A stretch of DNA of 64,000 bases from Leishmania mexicana MHOM/GT/2001/U1103 (taxonomy: Eukaryota; Euglenozoa; Kinetoplastea; Trypanosomatida; Trypanosomatidae): positions 186,001 to 250,000 of the forward strand of contig NC_018318.1 in the NCBI RefSeq assembly GCF_000234665.1. Direction: 5' to 3'. A model generated the notes under the pieces. That model was not told the origin of the DNA, searched no databases, and saw only the letters and a program-made list of their open reading frames with translations. This document shows positions 53,037 to 63,151 of the stretch, one piece after another. A program made the translations under genes and the position numbers. Position 1 is the first letter of the stretch. Each line of letters starts with the position of its first letter.

Positions 53037-54283
53037 ACAGAGAGAGAGAGCGCGACGCGCATACAGGTGCAAGGCAGAGGGGTGCACCAACACAACCACT
53101 CCTTGCGTGCGTGCGTCGGTGTCTGTGTGCTCGCGCGGCGGCTACGAGTGCTTCGGCCGTGGCCGAGTCTCGCTCGGTGCCTCTTCCGTTGCCGCCTCTC
53201 TTTCTCTGGATCCCTGGAGCTCACACACGCACACACACACACACACACGCGCGTCTGCACCATGGGCACGTTCTCGTGTCGTTGCTCAAAGATACAACGG
53301 CACAGCAAAGAAAAAGCGCATCGTCAAGACACGCGGGCAACAGAACCACGTGCGCCGCGTTGGACGGGCCGGCCAAGCGTCCCGTCCGCGCTTTCCTCCT
53401 CCGAAGGACAGTGGAGTATAGAGACACTGTATACGAGAGAGAGAAAAAGTGAATGCGTGTGCGTGTGTCCCTGTGTGCGTAGCGAGGGAGTACGGCACGC
53501 AGATGAACGCCACCAACAGCAATGCGAGTCTGAATCCTTCTCTGGAGACCAGCAGCGGTTTTTCAGCCATGCCTGAGACACACACACACACACAGAACCC
53601 GCATGTGGCGATATCTGTCGAACTCAGAAAAATGAGCTGGGGTATATATATGCATATAGGGGGTGAGGGGTAAGGCAAAGGCACTTTAGAAATAGAGATG
53701 CACCAGGAAGCCGAAGCGAATAGCGCTAGCAGAGATAATAACACCGGCAAATAACGAAAAGCAAGACCGTGTTGGCGTAGCAGCGGGGGCGGCCGGGACA
53801 AGACATCCACGCAAGCGCCAACACCGCCACGCCACCCGCAAAGAACGCTAAAGCGATGCGCACCACGACACACCGACAGGAGAACGGCTTTTTTCAACGT
53901 GTCCATTCTCCACCGTGCAGCCGCGCCAACGCTCCACTCCACCCTCTCCCCCGCCCCGGCCCGCCACAGGCTCCCGGCACCGGCAGGCAGCGATGGCCGC
54001 GTGGCGTACGCTGGGGTCGCGCTGACGCTGTGCCCATCATACGAACCGTGCACACGTGTGCACGCTCGCATGCTGCTCCAACGCATGCGCCATCCCACGG
54101 CCTGCCCGCCGGCCTCAGTGGCGGTAGATCGCACTGAGCCCCCCACCCTTGCGTCGTAGGTGCTCGACACTGTCGCCACCAGAGGTGGCGCGGCGGGGTG
54201 GGGGCACCGGACCCTGCGATGCCACGCTGGGGTGTCCCCAGGTCGTGCGGGCACGTGCAGGGCCGACGGCAGACAACAAAAGC
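53037..54283. repeat. 1.25-kb noncoding repeat, copy 1
   Basis: Nearly identical to 54810-56057, beginning at the (AG)6 run before cgcgacgcgcatacagg and ending at the agacaacaaaag segment. Differences are a few substitutions and small indels, such as the CA-run length near 53578-53594. It holds CA runs, a TA-rich stretch at 53641-53658 and the 416-bp core described separately. No protein gene is supported inside it. Confidence 0.85.
53845..54260 (-). repeat. SIDER-like core element, copy 1
   Basis: First of four copies of a GC-rich segment of about 415 bp, from acgctaaagc to gggcacgtgca. It includes an 18-bp perfect palindrome at 54047-54064 (cgtgcacacgtgtgcacg). On the minus strand the sequence resembles Leishmania SIDER-type retroposon remnants in character, and the unique sequence 54284-54740 beyond it may be the rest of the element. 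Repetition is read directly; the SIDER label is inference. Confidence 0.55.
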
Positions 54284-54809
54284 GCACGACAGGGGGCGAG
54301 GTGGAAGCCGTGGAGGTCGCGCAGGCCTCCACAGACACAAGGCGCAGTCGCTGGGGGTGAGTGGGGCGGCGTTACCAAAACAGCAACAGCCCACCGCAGA
54401 CACCAACAAACGAGCAAAGCAACTTGCATCATGGAGAACAGGGAGCCCAAGGGGGCGAGAGGCGGCACCGCAAGAGCGCGCAAGCCGGCGGGCTGGCGGT
54501 GGCGTATGTGACCACAACCGCAGACTCTCTCATCTCCTTCGCCTACTCCAACTTCGGCATGCATGGAGGGGCGGGGCGCCAACGGGGTGTCGTATCCGAT
54601 CAGCGGGTCGGCGTGAGGGCAGCCATGGAGGGAGGAGAGGCCACACACACAGGCACGAAGAGAAGAGCCACACAGCATCAACGAAGCCGCTGCTCTGACG
54701 TCCTTCGCGAGGTCGTGAACCACCACCGCCACCACTAGCGTCTTTTCCTCATGGTGCGCGATCGCGCTTGCGCAAACAGCGCCACCCCTCGGCCAAGGAA
54801 GACACCCAC
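54284..54809. other. Unique spacer between the two noncoding repeats
   Basis: About 525 bp present only once in the window. Its composition is GC-rich without simple repeats and continues the SIDER-like element, which may be complete only here. No gene is supported. Confidence 0.4.
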
Positions 54810-56057
54810 ACAGAGAGAGAGAGCGCGACGCGCATACAGGTGCAAGGCAGAGGGGTGCACCAACACAACCACTCCTTGCGTGCGTGCGTCGGTGTCTGTG
54901 TGCTCGCGCGGCGGCTACGAGTGCTTCGGCCGTGGCCGAGTCTCGCTCGGTGCCTCTTCCGTTGCCGCCTCTCTTTCTCTGGATCCCTGGAGCTCACACA
55001 CGCACACACACACACACACACGCGCGTCTGCACCATGGGCACGTTCTCGTGTCGTTGCTCAAAGATACAACGGCACAGCAAAGAAAAAGCGCATCGTCAA
55101 GACACGCGGGCAACAGAACCACGTGCGCCGCGTTGGACGGGCCGGCCAAGCGTCCCGTCCGCGCTTTCCTCCTCCGAAGGACAGTGGAGTATAGAGACAC
55201 TGTATACGAGAGAAAGAAAAAGTGAATGCGTGTGCGTGTGTCCCTGTGTGCGTAGCGAGGGAGTACGGCACGCAGATGAACGCCACCAACAGCAATGCGA
55301 GTCTGAATCCTTCTCTGGAGACCAGCAGCGGTTTTTCAGCCATGCCTGAGACACACACACACACACACACAGAACCCGCATGTGGCGATATCTGTCGAAT
55401 TCAGAAAAATGAGCTGGGGTATATATATGTATATAGGGGGTGAGGGGTAAGGCAAAGGCACTTTAGAAATAGAGATGCACCAGGAAGCCGAAGCGAATAG
55501 TGATAGCAAAGATAATAACACCGGCAAATAACGAAAAGCAAGACCGTGTTGGCGTAGCAGCGGGGGCGGGCGGGACAAGACATCCACGCAAGCGCCAACA
55601 CCGCCACGCCACCCGCAAAGAACGCTAAAGCAATGCGCACCACGACACACCGACAGGAGAACGGCTTTTTTCAACGTGTCCATTCTCCACCGTGCAGCCG
55701 CGCCAACGCTCCACTCCACCCTCTCCCCCGCCCCGGCCCGCCACAGGCTCCCGGCACCGGCAGGCAGCGATGGCCGCGTGGCGTACGCTGGGGTCGCGCT
55801 GACGCTGTGCCCATCATACGAACCGTGCACACGTGTGCACGCTCGCATGCTGCTCCAACGCATGCGCCATCCCACGGCCTGCCCGCCGGCCTCAGTGGCG
55901 GTAGATCGCACTGAGCCCCCCACCCTTGCGTCGTAGGTGCTCGACACTGTCGCCACCAGAGGTGGCGCGGCGGGGTGGGGGCACCGGACCCTGCGATGCC
56001 ACGCTGGGGTGTCCCCAGGTCGTGCGGGCACGTGCAGCCGACGGCAGACAACAAAAG
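54810..56057. repeat. 1.25-kb noncoding repeat, copy 2
   Basis: Second copy of 53037-54283, offset about 1.77 kb. It is followed by 56058-56749, which is the same as 60125-60816 in the elongase array. Confidence 0.85.
55622..56037 (-). repeat. SIDER-like core element, copy 2
   Basis: Second core copy, with the palindrome at 55824-55841. The sequence is almost unchanged from copy 1. Confidence 0.55.
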
Positions 56058-56749
56058 AAAACGGGAGAAGTGGGAGAGGTGAGTTGGGGGTGATGTCGGG
56101 ATCAGCTTCCTTATCGTGAAGGAGGCGTGACAGCGGATGGGAGGGGGAAGACAAGAGGAAAAGAAAAATGAGAAACGCACAACTTCGATGCGCCTCGGCC
56201 ATCGCCGTCGCCGCGCTCTCTCTCGCCTTCGCGGCGAGTCGGCCCATCTGTCGCCCGTCGCTCTCCACACCGGTCACTCGTTTCCTCAGTGCCCGCTGGC
56301 CACGGATACCCGCGGCCACCGCAGACGCGGCTGAACCGTTTTTTTTGTTGCCCTCCAACCCCACGGCCCCCACGCCATCACACCCTTGCCCGCGTGACAT
56401 CCGGGATGAACAAGTGGGACTGGCATACACGCGCTCCGCCTGCTCATTCCGTAGAAGCGGGTCCAAACAACCACCGCCACCAATGTCTCGAGGGTGTGCG
56501 GGTAAGGTGTGCACGCAAGGGGTGGGGGTGGACAGAGGCCAGGTTGTGGAGGGAGGCTCGAAGTGAGGACCGCGCATGCCGCAATCTACGGAGACGAGAG
56601 GAGGCAAACACACAGAAAAGTACACGAAAGAGGGGCAAGCGCGTGGGGGACAACGTAAAGGAGTGCGAGAGGGGCGCGGGGGGGGGCGGGTGTGCGCGCG
56701 AGTATGCGAGTGGTGCTGGCCGAGCGCAGGACGACAACGTCTCAGGCAG
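56051..56749. repeat. Elongase 3'-flank repeat, copy 1 (cut by gap)
   Basis: Same sequence as 60118-60816, the stretch 3' of the 60871-61770 ELO gene. It stops at the gap, exactly where the ELO coding sequence would be approaching on the other side of the array unit. Confidence 0.85.
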
Positions 56750-56849
56750 NNNNNNNNNNNNNNNNNNNNNNNNNNNNNNNNNNNNNNNNNNNNNNNNNNN
56801 NNNNNNNNNNNNNNNNNNNNNNNNNNNNNNNNNNNNNNNNNNNNNNNNN
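56750..56849. other. Assembly gap of 100 N, flanks overlap
   Basis: The 157 bases before the gap (56593-56749) are repeated directly after it (56850-57006). In the ungapped unit (60660-60816) this sequence occurs once. The gap is therefore either an unmerged contig overlap or the place of missing array units. Confidence 0.95.
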
Positions 56850-57060
56850 GACGAGAGGAGGCAAACACACAGAAAAGTACACGAAAGAGGGGCAAGCGCG
56901 TGGGGGACAACGTAAAGGAGTGCGAGAGGGGCGCGGGGGGGGGCGGGTGTGCGCGCGAGTATGCGAGTGGTGCTGGCCGAGCGCAGGACGACAACGTCTC
57001 AGGCAGCGACGGAGGCGAGAGAGGGGTTGCGCGGAAGGCGAGAAGGCCCTGCTTGTACCG

Positions 57061-57943
57061 CTACTGAGCCTTCTTCATTGCTGCCGTCCCGCCGTTCGGG
57101 ACAGCGGCGACATCATTATGCTTCGCGGCAGCCGAGCGCGGCGGCGTGGACTTCAGGTAGCTGTCGTAGAAGAGCTTGCTGAAGAGGATGAAGTAGGACA
57201 TGTACATCATGAAGCCCAGCCGTGCATTCGTCGCGTTCGAGTCACAGCGCTTGTTCGTGAAGTAGAAGATGTACAGTGTGTAGACCTCGGTGAACATCCC
57301 CACCACCATCTGCGCAATCTGGAGGAAGGTGATCAAGGATGCGAAGGGGCGCACGTACTTGCGGTACCCGCAGGAGCAGATGAAGTAGTAGAAGTACATG
57401 ATGGAGTGCACGCCGTAGTTCATCCCAGCGAACACGAGCCCACCGGAGATGTTGTACATGTACGCATGCCAGCAGTACAGCATGACGGTGACGTGGTGAT
57501 ACCAGTGAAGGAAGATGACGGGCTTCTTCTGAAAGACAAGGAAGGCGGTGTCGAGCATCTCCGGGATCTTGCTGAGGATGAAGAGGCATACAAAGGCGCC
57601 GACGGGGCCATCGAAGAAGATGTTTCTGTCCCAGTAGCAAAACGCGTTGTACATGCCGCCTTTCCACTGGATATTGCCACCGTTGATGTAGTCGTGCAGC
57701 GTGAACTCCGGCACAAAGATTGTGCGATACAGCTGTGGGAGGCAGTAGTAAGCGCCGCAGGTGGAGAAGACGGTCAGCAGCAGGTTCCACGCCATGTTCA
57801 GCTGGCGCAGATCGAAGGGCTTGCGGTTTTTCATGTACGCGTCAGGGATGTACAGCACCATCGCCACGTACAGGGCCACAAGGAGAACTGGCACCTCGAT
57901 GTGGTCGCCCATCCACTGGCAGACATTATCGCCCCTGAAGGAG
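57061..57943 (-). CDS. ELO: Tandem fatty acid elongase (ELO), N-terminus cut by gap
   Basis: Covers all but about the first five codons of a 299-residue ELO; the sequence enters the 100-N gap at 57944 just before the expected MVQFLD start. It has KIPEMLDTAFLVF, the canonical box HWYHH in FLHWYHHVTVMLY, NYGVHSIMYFYYF, and the C-terminal KKAQ dilysine signal. It is nearly identical to the copies at 58058 and 60871 but carries a different central block. IFLHWYHHVTV and ASLITFLQI replace RFLHWFHHVTT and APFITLLQI, which makes it a mosaic with the 63152 copy. ER 3-ketoacyl-CoA synthase role from the family. Confidence 0.88.
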
Positions 57944-58043
57944 NNNNNNNNNNNNNNNNNNNNNNNNNNNNNNNNNNNNNNNNNNNNNNNNNNNNNNNNN
58001 NNNNNNNNNNNNNNNNNNNNNNNNNNNNNNNNNNNNNNNNNNN
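57944..58043. other. Assembly gap of 100 N inside elongase array
   Basis: The gap interrupts the first codons of one ELO copy, and sequence resumes at the stop-codon end of the next copy (ccctgcttgtaccgctactga). Spacer of roughly 1.9 kb seen between other copies is missing here, so at least that much sequence, and perhaps whole units, is not represented. Confidence 0.95.
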
Positions 58044-58057
58044 CCCTGCTTGTACCG

Positions 58058-58957
58058 CTACTGAGCCTTCTTCATTGCTGCCGTCCCGCCGTTCGGGACA
58101 GCGGCGACATCATTATGCTTCGCGGCAGCCGAGCGCGGCGGCGTGGACTTCAGGTAGCTGTCGTAGAAGAGCTTGCTGAAGAGGATGAAGTAGGACATGT
58201 ACATCATGAAGCCCAGCCGTGCATTAGCCGCGTTCGAGTCACAGCGCTTGTTCGTGAAGGAGAGGATGTACAGTGTGTAGGCCTCGGTGAACATCCCCAC
58301 CACCATCTGCGCAATCTGGAGGAGGGTGATAAACGGCGCGAAGGGGCGCACGTACTTGCGGTACCCGCAGGAGCAGATGAAGTAGTAGAAGTACATGATG
58401 GAGTGCACGCCGTAGTTCATCCCAGCGAACACGAGCCCACCGGAGATGTTGTACATGTACGCATGCCAGCAGTACAGCATTGTGGTCACGTGGTGGAACC
58501 AGTGGAGAAAGCGAACGGGCTTCTTCTGAAAGACAAGGAAGGCGGTGTCGAGCATCTCCGGGATCTTGCTGAGGATGAAGAGGCATACAAAGGCGCCGAC
58601 GGGGCCATCGAAGAAGATGTTTCTGTCCCAGTAGCAAAACGCGTTGTACATGCCGCCTTTCCACTGGATATTGCCACCGTTGATGTAGTCGTGCAGCGTG
58701 AACTCCGGCACAAAGATTGTGCGATACAGCTGTGGGAGGCAGTAGTAAGCGCGCAGGGTGGAGAAGACGGTCAGCAGCAGGTTCCACGCCATGTTCAGCT
58801 GGCGCAGATCGAAGGGCTTGCGGTTTTTCATGTACGCGTCAGGGATGTACAGCACCATCGCCACGTACGGGATCACAAGGAGAACTGGCACCTCGATGTG
58901 GTCGCCCATCCACTGGCAGACATTATCGCCCCTGAAGGAGTCGAGAAACTGCACCAT
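58058..58957 (-). CDS. ELO: Tandem fatty acid elongase (ELO)
   Basis: A complete 299-residue ELO starting at ATG 58957-58955 (MVQFLDSFRGDNVCQW). Features: KIPEMLDTAFLVF (131-143), histidine box HWFHH (152-156), NYGVHSIMYFYYF, CGYRKYVRPFAPFI and a C-terminal KKAQ ER signal. Differences from the 60871 copy include STLRAYYC for STCGAYYC, LLVIPYVAM for LLVTLYVAM, and EAYTLYILSF with SNAAN for EVYTLYIFYF with SNATN. The unit, gene plus 5' spacer, repeats at 60857-62510 with an offset of 2813 bases. Confidence 0.92.
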   Translation of the reverse strand: MVQFLDSFRGDNVCQWMGDHIEVPVLLVIPYVAMVLYIPDAYMKNRKPFDLRQLNMAWNLLLTVFSTLRAYYCLPQLYRTIFVPEFTLHDYINGGNIQWKGGMYNAFCYWDRNIFFDGPVGAFVCLFILSKIPEMLDTAFLVFQKKPVRFLHWFHHVTTMLYCWHAYMYNISGGLVFAGMNYGVHSIMYFYYFICSCGYRKYVRPFAPFITLLQIAQMVVGMFTEAYTLYILSFTNKRCDSNAANARLGFMMYMSYFILFSKLFYDSYLKSTPPRSAAAKHNDVAAVPNGGTAAMKKAQ

Positions 58958-59504
58958 CTTCCTGGGTTGCCTGCTGAAAAATATGTACGGGAGGGGGTGG
59001 GGAGAGGGGAGGCGAAGTCTGCTACTGCTACCACCACGTGTGTGTGTGTGTGCGTGTGCTGGCGAAGAGAGTAAGAGAAACAGCCCCGGGGGAGTGTAGT
59101 GTCCGCAGTTGGCGCTGGCGTGTCTGTGTCACAAGGAGAGAAGGGTGGAGAGAGAAGGACGCATGAGTATGATGCCTCGCTTCCACGCACGCACCGCTCG
59201 TAACAAAAAAGTGCTCATGCGCCTCAGCTCTGGTATCGGAGGTGAAGGGAGGAGGCCACATAGCCACGGCTACCTCAGCGACAAGAGCCACGCCGCCCGG
59301 CCAACGGTGTCCTGCCGCCACTGCTCCGGCAGACGCGGCAGACACGCTTTTCCACAGAGAGAAGACTCGACCGGCAACGCAGCTCTCCACGAGGGCGCCG
59401 TCTCTTCGTCACCCGTTCCGATCGCCCCGCCCCCCCTCGCGCTTCGTTCTTATCTTCTTTAGTGCGCATCATACCGATCAAAGAGAAACGACCCCCTCCC
59501 GCTT

Positions 59505-59562
<58 letters not shown>

Positions 59563-59563
59563 C

Positions 59564-59595
<32 letters not shown>

Positions 59596-59697
59596 CCACA
59601 CATGCACACACACAAAGTGAGACAGAGCACAGCTGGGCCAGAGATGGCGGGGTCTGCAGCGAGCACGCATAAAAAAAAAACAACGAAATGAGGCATG
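58958..59697. repeat. Elongase 5'-spacer repeat, copy 1
   Basis: Matches 61771-62508 with only small indels and changes in CA-run length. It contains a GT run at 59037-59051 and the long CA tract 59505-59615, and would hold the trans-splice site for the 58058 gene. No gene seen. Confidence 0.85.
59505..59615. repeat. Long (CA)n/(CACACC) microsatellite
   Basis: About 110 bases of CA repeats interrupted by CC, directly read; a length variant is present at 62316-62426. Confidence 0.9.
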
Positions 59698-60112
59698 ACG
59701 CTAAAGCAATGCGCACCACGACACACCGACAGGAGAACGGCTTTTTTCAACGTGTCCATTCTCCACCGTGCAGCCGCGCCAACGCTCCACTCCACCCTCT
59801 CCCCCGCCCCGGCCCGCCACAGGCTCCCGGCACCGGCAGGCAGCGATGGCCGCGTGGCGTACGCTGGGGTCGCGCTGACGCTGTGCCCATCATACGAACC
59901 GTGCACACGTGTGCACGCTCGCATGCTGCTCCAACGCATGCGCCATCCCACGGCCTGCCCGCCGGCCTCAGTGGCGGTAGATCGCACTGAGCCCCCCACC
60001 CTTGCGTCGTAGGTGCTCGACACTGTCGCCACCAGAGGTGGCGCGGCGGGGTGGGGGCACCGGACCCTGCGATGCCACGCTGGGGTGTCCCCAGGTCGTG
60101 CGGGCACGTGCA
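59698..60112 (-). repeat. SIDER-like core element, copy 3
   Basis: Third copy of the core, palindrome at 59900-59917. It starts directly after an A-rich stretch (ataaaaaaaaaacaacg, 59669-59686), unlike copies 1 and 2, so the left junction differs. Confidence 0.55.
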
Positions 60113-60117
60113 CGGAC

Positions 60118-60870
60118 ACAAAAGAAAACGGGAGAAGTGGGAGAGGTGAGTTGGGGGTGATGTCGGGATCAGCTTCCTTATCGTGAAGGAGGCGTGACAG
60201 CGGATGGGAGGGGGAAGACAAGAGGAAAAGAAAAATGAGAAACGCACAACTTCGATGCGCCTCGGCCATCGCCGTCGCCGCGCTCTCTCTCGCCTTCGCG
60301 GCGAGTCGGCCCATCTGTCGCCCGTCGCTCTCCACACCGGTCACTCGTTTCCTCAGTGCCCGCTGGCCACGGATACCCGCGGCCACCGCAGACGCGGCTG
60401 AACCGTTTTTTTTGTTGCCCTCCAACCCCACGGCCCCCACGCCATCACACCCTTGCCCGCGTGACATCCGGGATGAACAAGTGGGACTGGCATACACGCG
60501 CTCCGCCTGCTCATTCCGTAGAAGCGGGTCCAAACAACCACCGCCACCAATGTCTCGAGGGTGTGCGGGTAAGGTGTGCACGCAAGGGGTGGGGGTGGAC
60601 AGAGGCCAGGTTGTGGAGGGAGGCTCGAAGTGAGGACCGCGCATGCCGCAATCTACGGAGACGAGAGGAGGCAAACACACAGAAAAGTACACGAAAGAGG
60701 GGCAAGCGCGTGGGGGACAACGTAAAGGAGTGCGAGAGGGGCGCGGGGGGGGGCGGGTGTGCGCGCGAGTATGCGAGTGGTGCTGGCCGAGCGCAGGACG
60801 ACAACGTCTCAGGCAGCGACGGAGGCGAGAGAGGGGTTGCGCGGAAGGCGAGAAGGCCCTGCTTGTACCG
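60118..60870. repeat. Elongase 3'-flank repeat, copy 2
   Basis: Matches 56051-56749 and, beyond the gap, 56850-57060. It lies between the SIDER-like core and the 60871 stop codon, so it is probably the 3' UTR of that ELO gene. No gene seen. Confidence 0.85.
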
Positions 60871-61770
60871 CTACTGAGCCTTCTTCATTGCTGCCGTCCC
60901 GCCGTTCGGGACAGCGGCGACATCATTATGCTTCGCGGCAGCCGAGCGCGGCGGCGTGGACTTCAGGTAGCTGTCGTAGAAGAGCTTGCTGAAGAGGATG
61001 AAGTAGGACATGTACATCATGAAGCCCAGCCGTGCATTCGTCGCGTTCGAGTCACAGCGCTTGTTCGTGAAGTAGAAGATGTACAGTGTGTAGACCTCGG
61101 TGAACATCCCCACCACCATCTGCGCAATCTGGAGGAGGGTGATAAACGGCGCGAAGGGGCGCACGTACTTGCGGTACCCGCAGGAGCAGATGAAGTAGTA
61201 GAAGTACATGATGGAGTGCACGCCGTAGTTCATCCCAGCGAACACGAGCCCACCGGAGATGTTGTACATGTACGCATGCCAGCAGTACAGCATTGTGGTC
61301 ACGTGGTGGAACCAGTGGAGAAAGCGAACGGGCTTCTTCTGAAAGACAAGGAAGGCGGTGTCGAGCATCTCCGGGATCTTGCTGAGGATGAAGAGGCATA
61401 CAAAGGCGCCGACGGGGCCATCGAAGAAGATGTTTCTGTCCCAGTAGCAAAACGCGTTGTACATGCCGCCTTTCCACTGGATATTGCCACCGTTGATGTA
61501 GTCGTGCAGCGTGAACTCCGGCACAAAGATTGTGCGATACAGCTGTGGGAGGCAGTAGTAAGCGCCGCAGGTGGAGAAGACGGTCAGCAGCAGGTTCCAC
61601 GCCATGTTCAGCTGGCGCAGATCGAAGGGCTTGCGGTTTTTCATGTACGCGTCAGGGATGTACAGCACCATCGCCACGTACAGGGTCACAAGGAGAACTG
61701 GCACCTCGATGTGGTCGCCCATCCACTGGCAGACATTATCGCCCCTGAAGGAGTCGAGAAACTGCACCAT
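60871..61770 (-). CDS. ELO: Tandem fatty acid elongase (ELO)
   Basis: A complete 299-residue ELO starting at ATG 61770-61768. It has KIPEMLDTAFLVF (131-143), HWFHH (152-156), NYGVHSIMYFYYF and the KKAQ ER-retrieval end. The central block agrees with the 58058 copy (RFLHWFHHVTT, APFITLLQI), while the C-terminal block (EVYTLYIFYF, SNATN) agrees with the 57061 copy, showing exchange among copies. The array probably raises dosage of one elongase activity; its chain-length range is unknown. Confidence 0.92.
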   Translation of the reverse strand: MVQFLDSFRGDNVCQWMGDHIEVPVLLVTLYVAMVLYIPDAYMKNRKPFDLRQLNMAWNLLLTVFSTCGAYYCLPQLYRTIFVPEFTLHDYINGGNIQWKGGMYNAFCYWDRNIFFDGPVGAFVCLFILSKIPEMLDTAFLVFQKKPVRFLHWFHHVTTMLYCWHAYMYNISGGLVFAGMNYGVHSIMYFYYFICSCGYRKYVRPFAPFITLLQIAQMVVGMFTEVYTLYIFYFTNKRCDSNATNARLGFMMYMSYFILFSKLFYDSYLKSTPPRSAAAKHNDVAAVPNGGTAAMKKAQ

Positions 61771-62315
61771 CTTCCTGGGTTGCCTGCTGAAAAATATGTA
61801 CGGGAGGGGGTGGGGAGAGGGGAGGCGAAGTCTGCTACTGCTACCACCACGTGTGTGTGTGTGTGCGTGTGCTGGCGAAGAGAGTAAGAGAAACAGCCCC
61901 GGGGGAGTGTAGTGTCCGCAGTTGGCGCTGGCGTGTCTGTGTCACAAGGAGAGAAGGGTGGAGAGAAGGACGCATGAGTATGATGCCTCGCTCCCACGCA
62001 CGCACCGCTCGTAACAAAAAAGTGCTCATGCGCCTCAGCTCTGGTATCGGAGGTGAAGGGAGGAGGCCACATAGCCACGGCTACCTCAGCGACAAGAGCC
62101 ACGCCGCCCGGCCAACGGTGTCCTGCCGCCACTGCTCCGGCAGACGCGGCAGACACGCTTTTCCACAGAGAGAAGACTCGACCGGCAACGCAGCTCTCCA
62201 CGAGGGCGCCGTCTCTTCGTCACCCGTTCCGATCGCCCCGCCCCCCCTCGCGCTTCGTTCTTATCTTCTTTAGTGCGCATCATACCGATCAAAGAGAAAC
62301 GACCCCCTCCCGCTT

Positions 62316-62373
<58 letters not shown>

Positions 62374-62375
62374 CA

Positions 62376-62406
<31 letters not shown>

Positions 62407-62508
62407 CCACACATGCACACACACAAAGTGAGACAGAGCACAGCTGGGCCAGAGATGGCGGGGTCTGCAGCGAGCACGCATAAAAAAAAAACAACGAAAT
62501 GAGGCATG
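61771..62508. repeat. Elongase 5'-spacer repeat, copy 2
   Basis: Second copy of 58958-59697, with the CA tract at 62316-62426. No gene seen. Confidence 0.85.
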
Positions 62509-62854
62509 ACGCTAAAGCAATGCGCACCACGACACACCGACAGGAGAACGGCTTTTTTCAACGTGTCCATTCTCCACCGTGCAGCCGCGCCAACGCTCCA
62601 CTCCACCCTCTCCCCCGCCCCGGCCCGCCACAGGCTCCCGGCACCGGCAGGCAGCGATGGCCGCGTGGCGTACGCTGGGGTCGCGCTGACGCTGTGCCCA
62701 TCATACGAACCGTGCACACGTGTGCACGCTCGCATGCTGCTCCAACGCATGCGCCATCCCACGGCCTGCCCGCCGGCCTCAGTGGCGGTAGATCGCACTG
62801 AGCCCCCCACCCTTGCGTCGTAGGTGCTCGACACTGTCGCCACCAGAGGTGGCA
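62509..62854 (-). repeat. SIDER-like core element, copy 4 (truncated)
   Basis: Fourth core copy, identical to the others up to caccagaggtggc, then diverging at 62855. Its palindrome is at 62711-62728. The truncation marks the right end of the homogenised array unit. Confidence 0.55.
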
Positions 62855-63151
62855 CGGCGAAGGGGCTCCCGCACGGGAAAGAAGACAAGAGGAGAAGATC
62901 GTGAAACGTACATTTTCCTTTTTTAAGTGGTGTGTGTGTGTGTGTGTGCTGGGCATGCGTGCAGATGAGGAAAAGTTCCGCTAACGGGTGCTGGCGAGGT
63001 AGCGGACAGAGTCGCGTGTCTGCAACTCGCCTCTCCGTTTGGACGGATCCGCACAGACGTTGTGCGGAAGGGCACTTACTGGAGTTCACGGCCCGGAGAG
63101 CCTGTGGCGACTTTACAGTGTCTGTTATCGTTCTTTCCGAACCTCTGTGTA
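62855..63151. other. Unique spacer at the array edge
   Basis: About 300 bp not shared with other units; contains GT run 62931-62948. It is the 3' flank of the partial ELO gene to the right. No gene seen. Confidence 0.45.

Noticed and set aside
53286..54338. 350-residue frame repeated at 55336 and 59478
   Set aside because: The frames exist because the underlying noncoding repeats are duplicated. They run through CA tracts and an N gap and do not keep a protein-like pattern.
59505..59615. Regular CA repeat considered as a CRISPR-like array
   Set aside because: It has no spacers or repeat-spacer structure. It is a plain eukaryotic microsatellite.
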